In this document: positions 33,600 through 46,800 of the stretch, in pieces
Numbering within the stretch: position 1 is the first letter of the stretch
How the letters are laid out: each line of letters starts with the position of its first letter
Assembly: GCA_009746045.1 (NCBI GenBank)
Contig: RPFO01000041.1
Span: 5,255,920-5,319,919 of the forward strand
Source of the DNA: Mesostigma viride
Lineage: Eukaryota > Streptophyta > Mesostigmatophyceae > Mesostigmatales > Mesostigmataceae
Length of the DNA stretch: 64,000 nt
Direction: 5' to 3'
Translations under genes and position numbers: made by a program
The notes under the pieces: model-generated
What the model was told of the DNA's origin: nothing
Database searches by the model: none
Seen by the model: the letters and a program-made list of their open reading frames with translations, nothing else

Positions 33600-33942
33600 G
33601 CCCTCAATCCATTACTAAGCCATGGCCCCCTCGATGGCTTTCTCGGTACCCCCCCCCCCCCCCTCGCCTTTCCATGGTCCCTCCATCGCCCCTCGATGGC
33701 AGCACGTTTTGAGCACGGCTACCTCGATAGGAACTCCATCGATACACTACACATAAATAGTCACTATATATATAGTGAATCGATGACACATATGATATGA
33801 ACTCCATCGCGCCTCCATCTTTGGCTAATTCACGGCCGCACCTCTCCACGGCGCCTCCATGCCCCCTCAACCGGCCCCCTCCATGGCCCCTCCTGTAACG
33901 CCTCAAAAGCATCCGCTCTACCACGTCTCCATGGCCCCTAAA
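33600..33942. repeat. Degenerate TCCATGGCCCCT-type repeat in the presumed 3' UTR of Tudor-SN
   Basis: Words such as CATGGCCCCCTCGATGG, CCATCGCCCCTCGATGG and CTCCATGGCCCCT recur with irregular spacing, with a C-run at 33649-33662. Many contain the palindrome CCATGG. Confidence 0.5.
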
Positions 33943-34806
33943 CTAGCACAAACTTTGAGCAAGCATTTCCCTCAACGACCTCAACAGCGCCTCCACGGTC
34001 TGTCCTCTAGCGCCGGCCGCCCCGGCCGCCGCGCTCCCCCCTCCCCCCTCCTCCTCGTCCGAGTCTGCGTCCCCATACTGCCACATGTTCAGCCGCTCGC
34101 GCCGCGCGACCTCCTGGTTCTCCATCAGCTTGAGTATGTCCGCCGCCAGGGGGCCCCTGGGCTTCTCGCATACCGCCAGGCCCGCCTGGAGCATCGCCGC
34201 GTTGACCGTCGTGCTCGCGGCAGGGTCCCTGAGCGTGAGCACGAGAAGGTTACCCCCGGTGCCCTTCCCGGTGCCCTTCCCGGGGGGGTTGGGCCCGCCG
34301 GGCTTCCCCGTGGCGGCCTCCCTGTCCACGATCTTGGCCATCACCGTCTTCCCTTGGACCATCTCGGAGAGGTACGAGGCCGCCTCGACGCCGAACTCGT
34401 GCTCGGTGGGCGGCACCTTGACGCACGCGAGGCGGCACAGCTGCGCGAGGGGCGGCACTCCCTGCAGGGAGGCGTCCGACACTGCCCGGATGTCCCTCAG
34501 CGACCGCACCTCGCTGTTCCCGTAGTCGACGTAGCTCACGCGGAAGCTCGGGCCCCCACCTGGCCCCCCCTTGTTGCTGTTGCTGCTGTCCTCGGGAACG
34601 ACCTCGACAACGGTCACGCGGCACCAGGACCCGTCGACAGAGAACCGGGCGGCCACGAGGTCGCCCTTCTTGGGGGGCACCAGGGGGGGCTTGGCGGCAT
34701 CCAGGGACAGTGATGCCAGCGTCTTGGTCACGTTGGCAAGCTTGTCCTCGTCCGAGGTGCGTGATGCGTAGAAGTAGCCGCCGCCCATGACCTCGGAGAC
34801 AGTCAC
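33943..34806 (-). CDS. TSN: Tudor-SN exon 5 (Tudor domain and partial SN5)
   Basis: The acceptor is TCCAACCCCAG/GTGACT; the stop is TAG at 33943-33945. It encodes 287 residues (about 792-1078). The Tudor domain occupies about 837-900: [19 protein letters not shown] and [13 protein letters not shown] hold the aromatic/Asp/Asn residues (W852, Y883, D885, Y886, N888) that form the methylarginine pocket in this family. The C-terminal partial SN5 follows ([46 protein letters not shown]). An acidic/Gly-rich tail ends the protein. Confidence 0.93.
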   Translation of the reverse strand: MTVSEVMGGGYFYASRTSDEDKLANVTKTLASLSLDAAKPPLVPPKKGDLVAARFSVDGSWCRVTVVEVVPEDSSNSNKGGPGGGPSFRVSYVDYGNSEVRSLRDIRAVSDASLQGVPPLAQLCRLACVKVPPTEHEFGVEAASYLSEMVQGKTVMAKIVDREAATGKPGGPNPPGKGTGKGTGGNLLVLTLRDPAASTTVNAAMLQAGLAVCEKPRGPLAADILKLMENQEVARRERLNMWQYGDADSDEEEGGGGSAAAGAAGARGQTVEALLRSLREMLAQSLC

Positions 34807-37800
34807 CTGGGGTTGGAATGCGGTGGGGGGTGGGGGGAATGGGGGGTAATAGGCAAGTTAACTAAGGAAAGATTTATCACTGTTTTAAACCAAGGCAGGC
34901 ACATTAGCGTCAGCAAGCCCATTAGCTCGGCGATGGTCACCTGCATGGGTAGGTGTGGGATGGGCTAGGCGCATAGGGAGGGCTTTGTCCACCACATAAG
35001 CACGCCCATTATATCGGCGATGGTCACCTGTGTGGGTAGGTGCGGGATGGGCTACGCACCAGGGAGGGCTGTGGGCATCCACCTCACCAAAAGTGACAAC
35101 TGAAGGTAACGCCCTACACCTCAGCAGCCCCGTCAGCAGCTCCTTTACATCATCCCCCTCTCCGCACTACCCCCCCTCCCCTCCTCCCCTCCTTTATATG
35201 GTACCCCTCTCCGCTGCATCCCCACGCCCCCCCACTCCTTACCTCCAGCACCTCCTTTCCTGCTGCCACTTCCCCTGGAGGCAGGAGAAAGGGCCAGGGA
35301 AGGTATATGCTTTACATAGCCCCCCTCCTTGATATAGCCCTCCTAATCAACAAACAAACACACACAAAAAAGGGGATACATGCTTTACATAGCCCCCATC
35401 CTCACCTCGAGCACCTCCTGCCCCCGGCTCGCGTCCGCCTTCAGCACCTCCTCCTCCGCGCCCGCCTCCTTCTCCACATAGTGCGCCCACAGCCTCAGCT
35501 TCTTCGCCTTGGCCGCCTTCTGCGCCTCCAGCAACGCCTCGGAGAACTTGTCCCCACCGCCCGCGTAGCTTGGGTGCACAGTCGCGAGCCCCTCCTGGAC
35601 CAGCAGGAGCGCCAGGTTGAGCTTGCCCTGGGTCAGGGACCCCAGGAACGTCCCCCCCCGGTCCATGCTCTCGATCTCAATCTCTACGTCGCGCTGGAGC
35701 ATCCGGTGACGGACAAAAGAAATGGCCTCGTTGGAGAAGGGCTCGTCGCGGCCAGGGCAGCGGGCGGCCGCCAGTGAGAAGGCAATCAGGCAGCCCTCCT
35801 TTGGGATGAGCAGCTTGTAGCGGTGGCCGGACAGGACCGCGTCCACGACGGCCGCGACCTTGCCGCCGCGTTGGAGGAAGGGAAGGTACTGCTTGGACTT
35901 TTGGGCGGGGCCCTGGGGACAGGCAGGGAGGCACGTTGTACAAGATAACAATCGAACGGAGGATCGGGCGGGATAGTTTCAGTAACGGCACAGCAGATTC
36001 CAAGTTTATACTGAAGGTTTGCCACCAGATAGGTTTACCACCCATGAGACAAGGCCCCTAGGCCCCCAAGTGTGTACACCAACGACTTCTAGATAATTGC
36101 CTCTTGTGCATGGAACTGGACAGGAATCTCTTCTGCAAGATGTCCTTGATCAGAACGGTCGGCTTTTCTGAGCGCGAGTCCCTGGTTGCCCCCCCCCTTG
36201 TGCACACAGGGACCGGTGCAACGGGGGCCCAAGTGCACAACAAAAAAACTGCTACGTGTACGTCCGTTTACAACTATGCTCACCCCTCCGACAACCACAC
36301 GCTCACCTGCGAGACGTCTAAACAATATACTACGATCTACCTTCCTAAGTATGACGTCTAAACAATATACTACGATCTACCTTCCTAAGTATGACGTCTA
36401 AACAATATACTACGATCTACCTTCCTAAGTATGACGTCTAAACAATATATAACGATCTACCTTCCTAAGTATGACGTCTAAACAATATACTACGATCTAC
36501 CTTCCTAAGTATGACGTCTAAACAATATACTACGATCTACCTTCCTAAGTATGACGTATAAACAATATACTACGATCTACCTTCCTAAGTATGACGTCTA
36601 AACAATATACTACGATCTACCTTCCTAAGTATGACGTCTAAACACGATCTACCTTCCTAAGTATGACGTCTAAACACGATCTACCTTCCTAAGTATGACG
36701 TCTAAACAATATACTACGATCTACCTTCCTAAGTATGACGTCTAAACAATATACTACGATCCTAAGTATGACGTCTAAACAATATACTACAATCTACCTT
36801 CCTAAGTATGACGTCTAAACAATATACTACGATCTACCTTCCTAAGTATGACGTCTAAACACGATCTACCTTCCTAAGTATGACGTCTAAACAATATACT
36901 ACGATCTACCTTCCTAAGTATGACGTCTAAACAATATACTACGATCTACCTTCCTAAGTATGACGTCTAAACAATATACTACGATCTACCTTCCTAAGTA
37001 TGACGTCTAAACAATATACTACGATCTACCTTCCTAAGTATGACGTCTAAACAATATATAACGATCTACCTTCCTAAGTATGACGTCTAAACAATATATA
37101 ACGATCTACCTTCCTAAGTATGACGTCTAAACAATATACTACGATCTACCTTCCTAAGTATGACGTCTAAACAATATATAACGATCTACCTTCCTAAGTA
37201 TGACGTCTAAACAATATACTACGATCTACCTTCCTAAGTATGACGTCTAAACAATATACTACGATCTACCTTCCTAAGTATGACGTCTAAACAATATACT
37301 ACGATCTACCTTCCTAAGTATGACGTCTAAACAATATACTACGATCTACCTTCCTAAGTATGACGTCTAAACAATATATAACGATCTACCTTCCTAAGTA
37401 TGACGTCTAAACAATATACTACGATCTACCTTCCTAAGTATGACGTCTAAACAATATACTACGATCTACCTTCCTAAGTATGACGTCTAAACAATATACT
37501 ACGATCTACCTTCCTAAGTATGACGTCTAAACAATATATACGATCTACCTTCCTAAGTATGACGTCTAAACAATATATAACGATCTACCTTCCTAAGTAT
37601 GACGTCTAAACAATATACTACGATCTACCTTCCTAAGTATGACGTCTAAACAATATACTACGATCTACCTTCCTAAGTATGACGTCTAAACAATATACTA
37701 CGATCTACCTTCCTAAGTATGACGTCTAAACAATATATAACGATCTACCTTCCTAAGTATGACGTCTAAACAATATATAACGATCTACCTTCCTAAGTAT

Positions 37801-40800
37801 GACGTCTAAACAATATACAACGATCTACCTTCCTAAGTATGACGTCTAAACAATATATAACGATCTACCTTCCTAAGTATGACGTCTAAACAATATACTA
37901 CGATCTACCTTCCTAAGTATGACGTCTAAACAATATACTACGATCTACCTTCCTAAGTATGACGTCTAAACAATATACTACGATCTACCTTCCTAAGTAT
38001 GACGTCTAAACAATATATAACGATCTACCTTCCTAAGTATGACGTCTAAACACGATCTACCTTCCTAAGTATGACGTCTAAACACGATCTACCTTCCTAA
38101 GTATGACGTCTAAACAATATACTACGATCTACCTTCCTAAGTATGACGTCTAAACAATATACTACGATCCTAAGTATGACGTCTAAACAATATACTACAA
38201 TCTACCTTCCTAAGTATGACGTCTAAACAATATACTACGATCTACCTTCCTAAGTATGACGTCTAAACACGATCTACCTTCCTAAGTATGACGTCTAAAC
38301 AATATACTACGATCTACCTTCCTAAGTATGACGTCTAAACAATATACTACGATCTACCTTCCTAAGTATGACGTCTAAACAATATACTACGATCTACCTT
38401 CCTAAGTATGACGTCTAAACAATATACTACGATCTACCTTCCTAAGTATGACGTCTAAACAATATATACGATCTACCTTCCTAAGTATGACGTCTAAACA
38501 ATATATAACGATCTACCTTCCTAAGTATGACGTCTAAACAATATACTACGATCTACCTTCCTAAGTATGACGTCTAAACAATATATACGATCTACCTTCC
38601 TAAGTATGACGTCTAAACAATATACTACGATCTACCTTCCTAAGTATGACGTCTAAACAATATACTACGATCTACCTTCCTAAGTATGACGTCTAAACAA
38701 TATACTACGATCTACCTTCCTAAGTATGACGTCTAAACAATATACTACGATCTACCTTCCTAAGTATGACGTCTAAACAATATATAACGATCTACCTTCC
38801 TAAGTATGACGTCTAAACAATATACTACGATCTACCTTCCTAAGTATGACGTCTAAACAATATACTACGATCTACCTTCCTAAGTATGACGTCTAAACAA
38901 TATACTACGATCTACCTTCCTAAGTATGACGTCTAAACAATATATACGATCTACCTTCCTAAGTATGACGTCTAAACAATATATACGATCTACCTTCCTA
39001 AGTATGACGTCTAAACAATATACTACGATCTACCTTCCTAAGTATGACGTCTAAACAATATACTACGATCTACCTTCCTAAGTATGACGTCTAAACAATA
39101 TACTACGATCTACCTTCCTAAGTATGACGTCTAAACAATATATACGATCTACCTTCCTAAGTATGACGTCTAAACAATATATACGATCTACCTTCCTAAG
39201 TATGACGTCTAAACAATATACTACGATCTACCTTCCTAAGTATGACGTCTAAACACGATCTACCTTCCTAAGTATGACGTCTAAACAATATACTACGATC
39301 TACCTTCCTAAGTATGACGTCTAAACAATATACTACGATCTACCTTCCTAAGTATGACGTCTAAACAATATACTACGATCTACCTTCCTAAGTATGACGT
39401 CTAAACAATATACTACGATCTACCTTCCTAAGTATGACGTCTAAACAATATACTACGATCTACCTTCCTAAGTATGACGTCTAAACAATATACTACGATC
39501 TACCTTCCTAAGTATGACGTCTAAACAATATACTACGATCTACCTTCCTAAGTATGACGTCTAAACAATATACTACGATCTACCTTCCTAAGTATGACGT
39601 CTAAACAATATACTACGATCTACCTTCCTAAGTATGACGTCTAAACAATATACTACGATCTACCTTCCTAAGTATGACGTCTAAACAATATACTACGATC
39701 TACCTTCCTAAGTATGACGTCTAAACAATATACTACGATCTACCTTCCTAAGTATGACGTCTAAACAATATACTACGATCTACCTTCCTAAGTATGACGT
39801 CTAAACAATATACTACGATCTACCTTCCTAAGTATGACGTCTAAACAATATACTACGATCTACCTTCCTAAGTATGACGTCTAAACAATATACACGATCT
39901 ACCTTCCTAAGTATGACGTCTAAACAATATATACGATCTACCTTCCTAAGTATGACGTCTAAACAATATATACGATCTACCTTCCTAAGTATGACGTCTA
40001 AACACGATCTACCTTCCTAAGTATGACGTCTAAACAATATATACGATCTACCTTCCTAAGTATGACGTCTAAACACGATCTACCTTCCTAAGTATGACGT
40101 CTAAACAATATACTACGATCTACCTTCCTAAGTATGACGTCTAAACAATATACTACGATCTACCTTCCTAAGTATGACGTCTAAACAATATATAACGATC
40201 TACCTTCCTAAGTATGACGTCTAAACACGATCTACCTTCCTAAGTATGACGTCTAAACAATATACTACGATCTACCTTCCTAAGTATGACGTCTAAACAC
40301 GATCTACCTTCCTAAGTATGACGTCTAAACAATATACTACGATCTACCTTCCTAAGTATGACGTCTAAACAATATATACGATCTACCTTCCTAAGTATGA
40401 CGTCTAAACAATATACTACGATCCTAAGTATGACGTCTAAACAATATACTACGATCTACCTTCCTAAGTATGACGTCTAAACACGATCTACCTTCCTAAG
40501 TATGACGTCTAAACAATATACTACGATCTACCTTCCTAAGTATGACGTCTAAACAATATACTACGATCTACCTTCCTAAGTATGACGTCTAAACAATATA
40601 CTACGATCTACCTTCCTAAGTATGACGTCTAAACAATATACTACGATCTACCTTCCTAAGTATGACGTCTAAACAATATACTACGATCTACCTTCCTAAG
40701 TATGACGTCTAAACAATATACTACGATCTACCTTCCTAAGTATGACGTCTAAACAATATACTACGATCTACCTTCCTAAGTATGACGTCTAAACACGATC

Positions 40801-43800
40801 TACCTTCCTAAGTATGACGTCTAAACACGATCTACCTTCCTAAGTATGACGTCTAAACAATATACTACGATCTACCTTCCTAAGTATGACGTCTAAACAA
40901 TATACTACGATCTACCTTCCTAAGTATGACGTCTAAACACGATCTACCTTCCTAAGTATGACGTCTAAACAATATATACGATCTACCTTCCTAAGTATGA
41001 CGTCTAAACAATATACTACGATCTACCTTCCTAAGTATGACGTCTAAACAATATACTACGATCTACCTTCCTAAGTATGACGTCTAAACACGATCTACCT
41101 TCCTAAGTATGACGTCTAAACAATATATAACGATCTACCTTCCTAAGTATGACGTCTAAACAATATACTACGATCTACCTTCCTAAGTATGACGTCTAAA
41201 CACGATCTACCTTCCTAAGTATGACGTCTAAACAATATACTACGATCTACCTTCCTAAGTATGACGTCTAAACAATATATACGATCTACCTTCCTAAGTA
41301 TGACGTCTAAACAATATACTACGATCTACCTTCCTAAGTATGACGTCTAAACAATATACTACGATCTACCTTCCTAAGTATGACGTCTAAACAATATACT
41401 ACGATCTACCTTCCTAAGTATGACGTCTAAACAATATACTACGATCTACCTTCCTAAGTATGACGTCTAAACAATATACTACGATCTACCTTCCTAAGTA
41501 TGACGTCTAAACAATATACTACGATCTACCTTCCTAAGTATGACGTCTAAACAATATATACGATCTACCTTCCTAAGTATGACGTCTAAACAATATACTA
41601 CGATCTACCTTCCTAAGTATGACGTCTAAACAATATACTACGATCTACCTTCCTAAGTATGACGTCTAAACAATAACTACGATCTACCTTCCTAAGTATG
41701 ACGTCTAAACAATATATACGATCTACCTTCCTAAGTATGACGTCTAAACAATATATACGATCTACCTTCCTAAGTATGACGTCTAAACAATATACTACGA
41801 TCTACCTTCCTAAGTATGACGTCTAAACAATATACTACGATCTACCTTCCTAAGTATGACGTCTAAACAATATACTACGATCTACCTTCCTAAGTATGAC
41901 GTCTAAACAATATATACGATCTACCTTCCTAAGTATGACGTCTAAACAATATATACGATCTACCTTCCTAAGTATGACGTCTAAACAATATACTACGATC
42001 TACCTTCCTAAGTATGACGTCTAAACACGATCTACCTTCCTAAGTATGACGTCTAAACAATATACTACGATCTACCTTCCTAAGTATGACGTCTAAACAA
42101 TATACTACGATCTACCTTCCTAAGTATGACGTCTAAACAATATACTACGATCTACCTTCCTAAGTATGACGTCTAAACAATATACTACGATCTACCTTCC
42201 TAAGTATGACGTCTAAACAATATACTACGATCTACCTTCCTAAGTATGACGTCTAAACAATATACTACGATCTACCTTCCTAAGTATGACGTCTAAACAA
42301 TATACTACGATCTACCTTCCTAAGTATGACGTCTAAACAATATACTACGATCTACCTTCCTAAGTATGACGTCTAAACAATATACTACGATCTACCTTCC
42401 TAAGTATGACGTCTAAACAATATACTACGATCTACCTTCCTAAGTATGACGTCTAAACAATATACTACGATCTACCTTCCTAAGTATGACGTCTAAACAA
42501 TATACTACGATCTACCTTCCTAAGTATGACGTCTAAACAATATACTACGATCTACCTTCCTAAGTATGACGTCTAAACAATATACTACGATCTACCTTCC
42601 TAAGTATGACGTCTAAACAATATACTACGATCTACCTTCCTAAGTATGACGTCTAAACAATATACTACGATCTACCTTCCTAAGTATGACGTCTAAACAA
42701 TATACAACGATCTACCTTCCTAAGTATGACGTCTAAACAATATACAACGATCTACCTTCCTAAGTATGACGTCTAAACAATATATAACGATCTACCTTCC
42801 TAAGTATGACGTCTAAACAATATATAACGATCTACCTTCCTAAGTATGACGTCTAAACACGATCTACCTTCCTAAGTATGACGTCTAAACAATATATAAC
42901 GATCTACCTTCCTAAGTATGACGTCTAAACACGATCTACCTTCCTAAGTATGACGTCTAAAAAATATACTACGATCTACCTTCCTAAGTATGACGTCTAA
43001 ACAATATACTACGATCTACCTTCCTAAGTATGACGTCTAAACAATATATAACGATCTACCTTCCTAAGTATGACGTCTAAACACGATCTACCTTCCTAAG
43101 TATGACGTCTAAACAATATACTACGATCTACCTTCCTAAGTATGACGTCTAAACACGATCTACCTTCCTAAGTATGACGTCTAAACAATATACTACGATC
43201 TACCTTCCTAAGTATGACGTCTAAACAATATATAACGATCTACCTTCCTAAGTATGACGTCTAAACAATATACTACGATCCTAAGTATGACGTCTAAACA
43301 ATATACTACGATCTACCTTCCTAAGTATGACGTCTAAACACGATCTACCTTCCTAAGTATGACGTCTAAACAATATACTACGATCTACCTTCCTAAGTAT
43401 GACGTCTAAACAATATACTACGATCTACCTTCCTAAGTATGACGTCTAAACAATATACTACGATCTACCTTCCTAAGTATGACGTCTAAACAATATACTA
43501 CGATCTACCTTCCTAAGTATGACGTCTAAACACGATCTACCTTCCTAAGTATGACGTCTAAACAATATACTACGATCTACCTTCCTAAGTATGACGTCTA
43601 AACAATATACTACGATCTACCTTCCTAAGTATGACGTCTAAACACGATCTACCTTCCTAAGTATGACGTCTAAACACGATCTACCTTCCTAAGTATGACA
43701 TCTAAACAATATACTACGATCTACCTTCCTAAGTATGACGTCTAAACAATATACTACGATCTACCTTCCTAAGTATGACGTCTAAACACGATCTACCTTC

Positions 43801-46800
43801 CTAAGTATGACGTCTAAACAATATATAACGATCTACCTTCCTAAGTATGACGTCTAAACAATATACTACGATCTACCTTCCTAAGTATGACGTCTAAACA
43901 ATATACTACGATCTACCTTCCTAAGTATGACGTCTAAACACGATCTACCTTCCTAAGTATGACGTCTAAACAATATATAACGATCTACCTTCCTAAGTAT
44001 GACGTCTAAACAATATACTACGATCTACCTTCCTAAGTATGACGTCTAAACACGATCTACCTTCCTAAGTATGACGTCTAAACAATATACTACGATCTAC
44101 CTTCCTAAGTATGACGTCTAAACAATATATAACGATCTACCTTCCTAAGTATGACGTCTAAACAATATACTACGATCTACCTTCCTAAGTATGACGTCTA
44201 AACAATATACTACGATCTACCTTCCTAAGTATGACGTCTAAACAATATACTACGATCTACCTTCCTAAGTATGACGTCTAAACAATATACTACGATCTAC
44301 CTTCCTAAGTATGACGTCTAAACAATATACTACGATCTACCTTCCTAAGTATGACGTCTAAACAATATACTACGATCTACCTTCCTAAGTATGACGTCTA
44401 AACAATATATAACGATCTACCTTCCTAAGTATGACGTCTAAACAATATACTACGATCTACCTTCCTAAGTATGACGTCTAAACAATATACTACGATCTAC
44501 CTTCCTAAGTATGACGTCTAAACACGATCTACCTTCCTAAGTATGACGTCTAAACAATATACTACGATCTACCTTCCTAAGTATGACGTCTAAACAATAT
44601 ACTACGATCTACCTTCCTAAGTATGACGTCTAAACAATATACTACGATCTACCTTCCTAAGTATGACGTCTAAACAATATATAACGATCTACCTTCCTAA
44701 GTATGACGTCTAAACAATATACTACGATCTACCTTCCTAAGTATGACGTCTAAACAATATATAACGATCTACCTTCCTAAGTATGACGTCTAAACAATAT
44801 ATAACGATCTACCTTCCTAAGTATGAGGTCTAAACAATATACTACGATCTACCTTCCTAAGTATGACGTCTAAACAATATACTACGATCTACCTTCCTAA
44901 GTATGACGTCTAAACAATATATAACGATCTACCTTCCTAAGTATGACGTCTAAACAATATACTACGATCTACCTTCCTAAGTATGACGTCTAAACAATAT
45001 ACTACGATCTACCTTCCTAAGTATGACGTCTAAACAATATATAACGATCTACCTTCCTAAGTATGACGTCTAAACAATATACTACGATCTACCTTCCTAA
45101 GTATGACGTCTAAACAATATATAACGATCTACCTTCCTAAGTATGACGTCTAAACACGATCTACCTTCCTAAGTATGACGTCTAAACAATATACTACGAT
45201 CTACCTTCCTAAGTATGACGTCTAAACAATATATAACGATCTACCTTCCTAAGTATGACGTCTAAACAATATACTACGATCCTAATTGGTGAGCTATGCT
45301 CATTTTATCTATGACTAACCTGCTGAGCGGAGAATGCAACGCCGTATAGCACCAAAAGAAAAAATAATTTTAGAAAAAATATTTTTTTGTGCTGGCACCC
45401 GTACCCCAGCCACCCAGGTAGGGGTTGGCTGGAGAGGTGGTTGCTATAAAGGGTGGGCTTCCATTCTAGGGAAGCAGGTTGTTTTCTTTTGCCTGAGAAC
45501 CTCACGTGACCACAACACAAAAAACAAAACGCAAGATAACACATCAAGCAGTATAACCTACCATGTCCACAGTGACAGCCCCAGACCGGAATTTCCTAGC
45601 GAAACTCAAGCAAGCAGCCAAGGAGGGATGCACCCCAAAGGAGGCCGCCACTGCGGTTCAGAAGATCCTAGGGGAGGGGAACTGGCTAGAGCGGATCCAG
45701 AAGCTCACTCCGGGGCGTGCCAAGAACGTCATGGACGTCCTGGAGGAACGGGGGTTTGTCAGCGACTGGGATGGGGAGGAGGCCCTGGCCGATGTGCTAG
45801 CAGCGCAACTGGGGGAGGCTATTGCAGAGCCGGACCCACCAGTGTCAGCAGGTGCGGTGGGAACGGGGGGTGTTCCCCCTTCGGCAGGTGGAAGCGGAGG
45901 GGCGGGGCATGGTGGAGCGGGCGCTGGGGAGGACGATGGCGCTCCTGGGGCGATCGACCAGGCTGTGGCGGACCTGGACCGAAACCTAGGTCGGCTGCTG
46001 GGGACCGAGACGGGCTATGCAACGCCAGCTGGAGGGCTTCCATCCCGGCCGGGCAACGCCCGCACTGGCGGAGATATTGGCGACCTAATATCGGCTATGT
46101 CGAAGCTGCTGGACCAGGCAAAGACTCCAGCAGCTGCAAGCCCAGCCGCAGCGACGGCTGCTGGCAGACTGGCGCGCACGAAGGGGGTGGCGCTGAGTGG
46201 GCATGCAGTGCCGGTGCTGGTGAGCAACATGCTGGAGGCGGTGCTGCCAGGAATGCTGGACTACGCGGAGAGCGTGGGGGGGAAGTCCATCCGTGCATCG
46301 TTAATGCTGACGATGCACGGCAGCTCAGCCAGCGGGGAGAGGCGGATGCTGCTCCTGCAGATGGCAGGAATTCTGGACACGATGGTGACAGAATTTGGCT
46401 ACTGGGCCACGCCACGCTCCGAAGTAATTCTGGAGCTGGCAGCAGCCGAGTACCTGGCAAAGCTGATCACGGCATGCCAGCTGGTGGATGTGGGGTCGAC
46501 GGGTTGGAAGGGGACGCCGTCGGCAATGCTGCCATTCCAGGAGGGTGGAGCAATGCTGGCGTCTCCGGCGGTGCGGGCGGCGATGAGCATGGGGAAGCTG
46601 CAGCACAAGCTGGAGCAGGGTCCCGGCAAGAAGGGGCAGGGCGGCCCGTCCAACAACAACAAGTGAGGGAGCGGTGCCTTCTTCCACTACCTCTTCCAGC
46701 ACCCCTGCCACCTCGTGACTGGTGGCAGCAGGTACGCTCAGGCCGTAGGCGCGATAGGATGAGTCGGGCTTTTAATGCTCGCACACTAGCCTGTCAGACG

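Larger units (their letters stand above)
34807..35405 (-). other. TSN: Intron 4 of Tudor-SN, with copies of both flanking exon borders
   Basis: 599-bp GT...AG intron. Reading the gene strand, a copy of the exon 4 end with a donor (GGAGGTGCTGGAG/GTAAGG) ends at 35243. The first ~26 bases of the intron (GGGGGCTATGTAAAGCAT region) are repeated 72 bp further on at 35307-35332. Two copies of the exon 5 start with acceptors lie at 35027 (CACACAG/GTGACCATCG) and 34940 (CATGCAG/GTGACCATCG). Confidence 0.8.
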
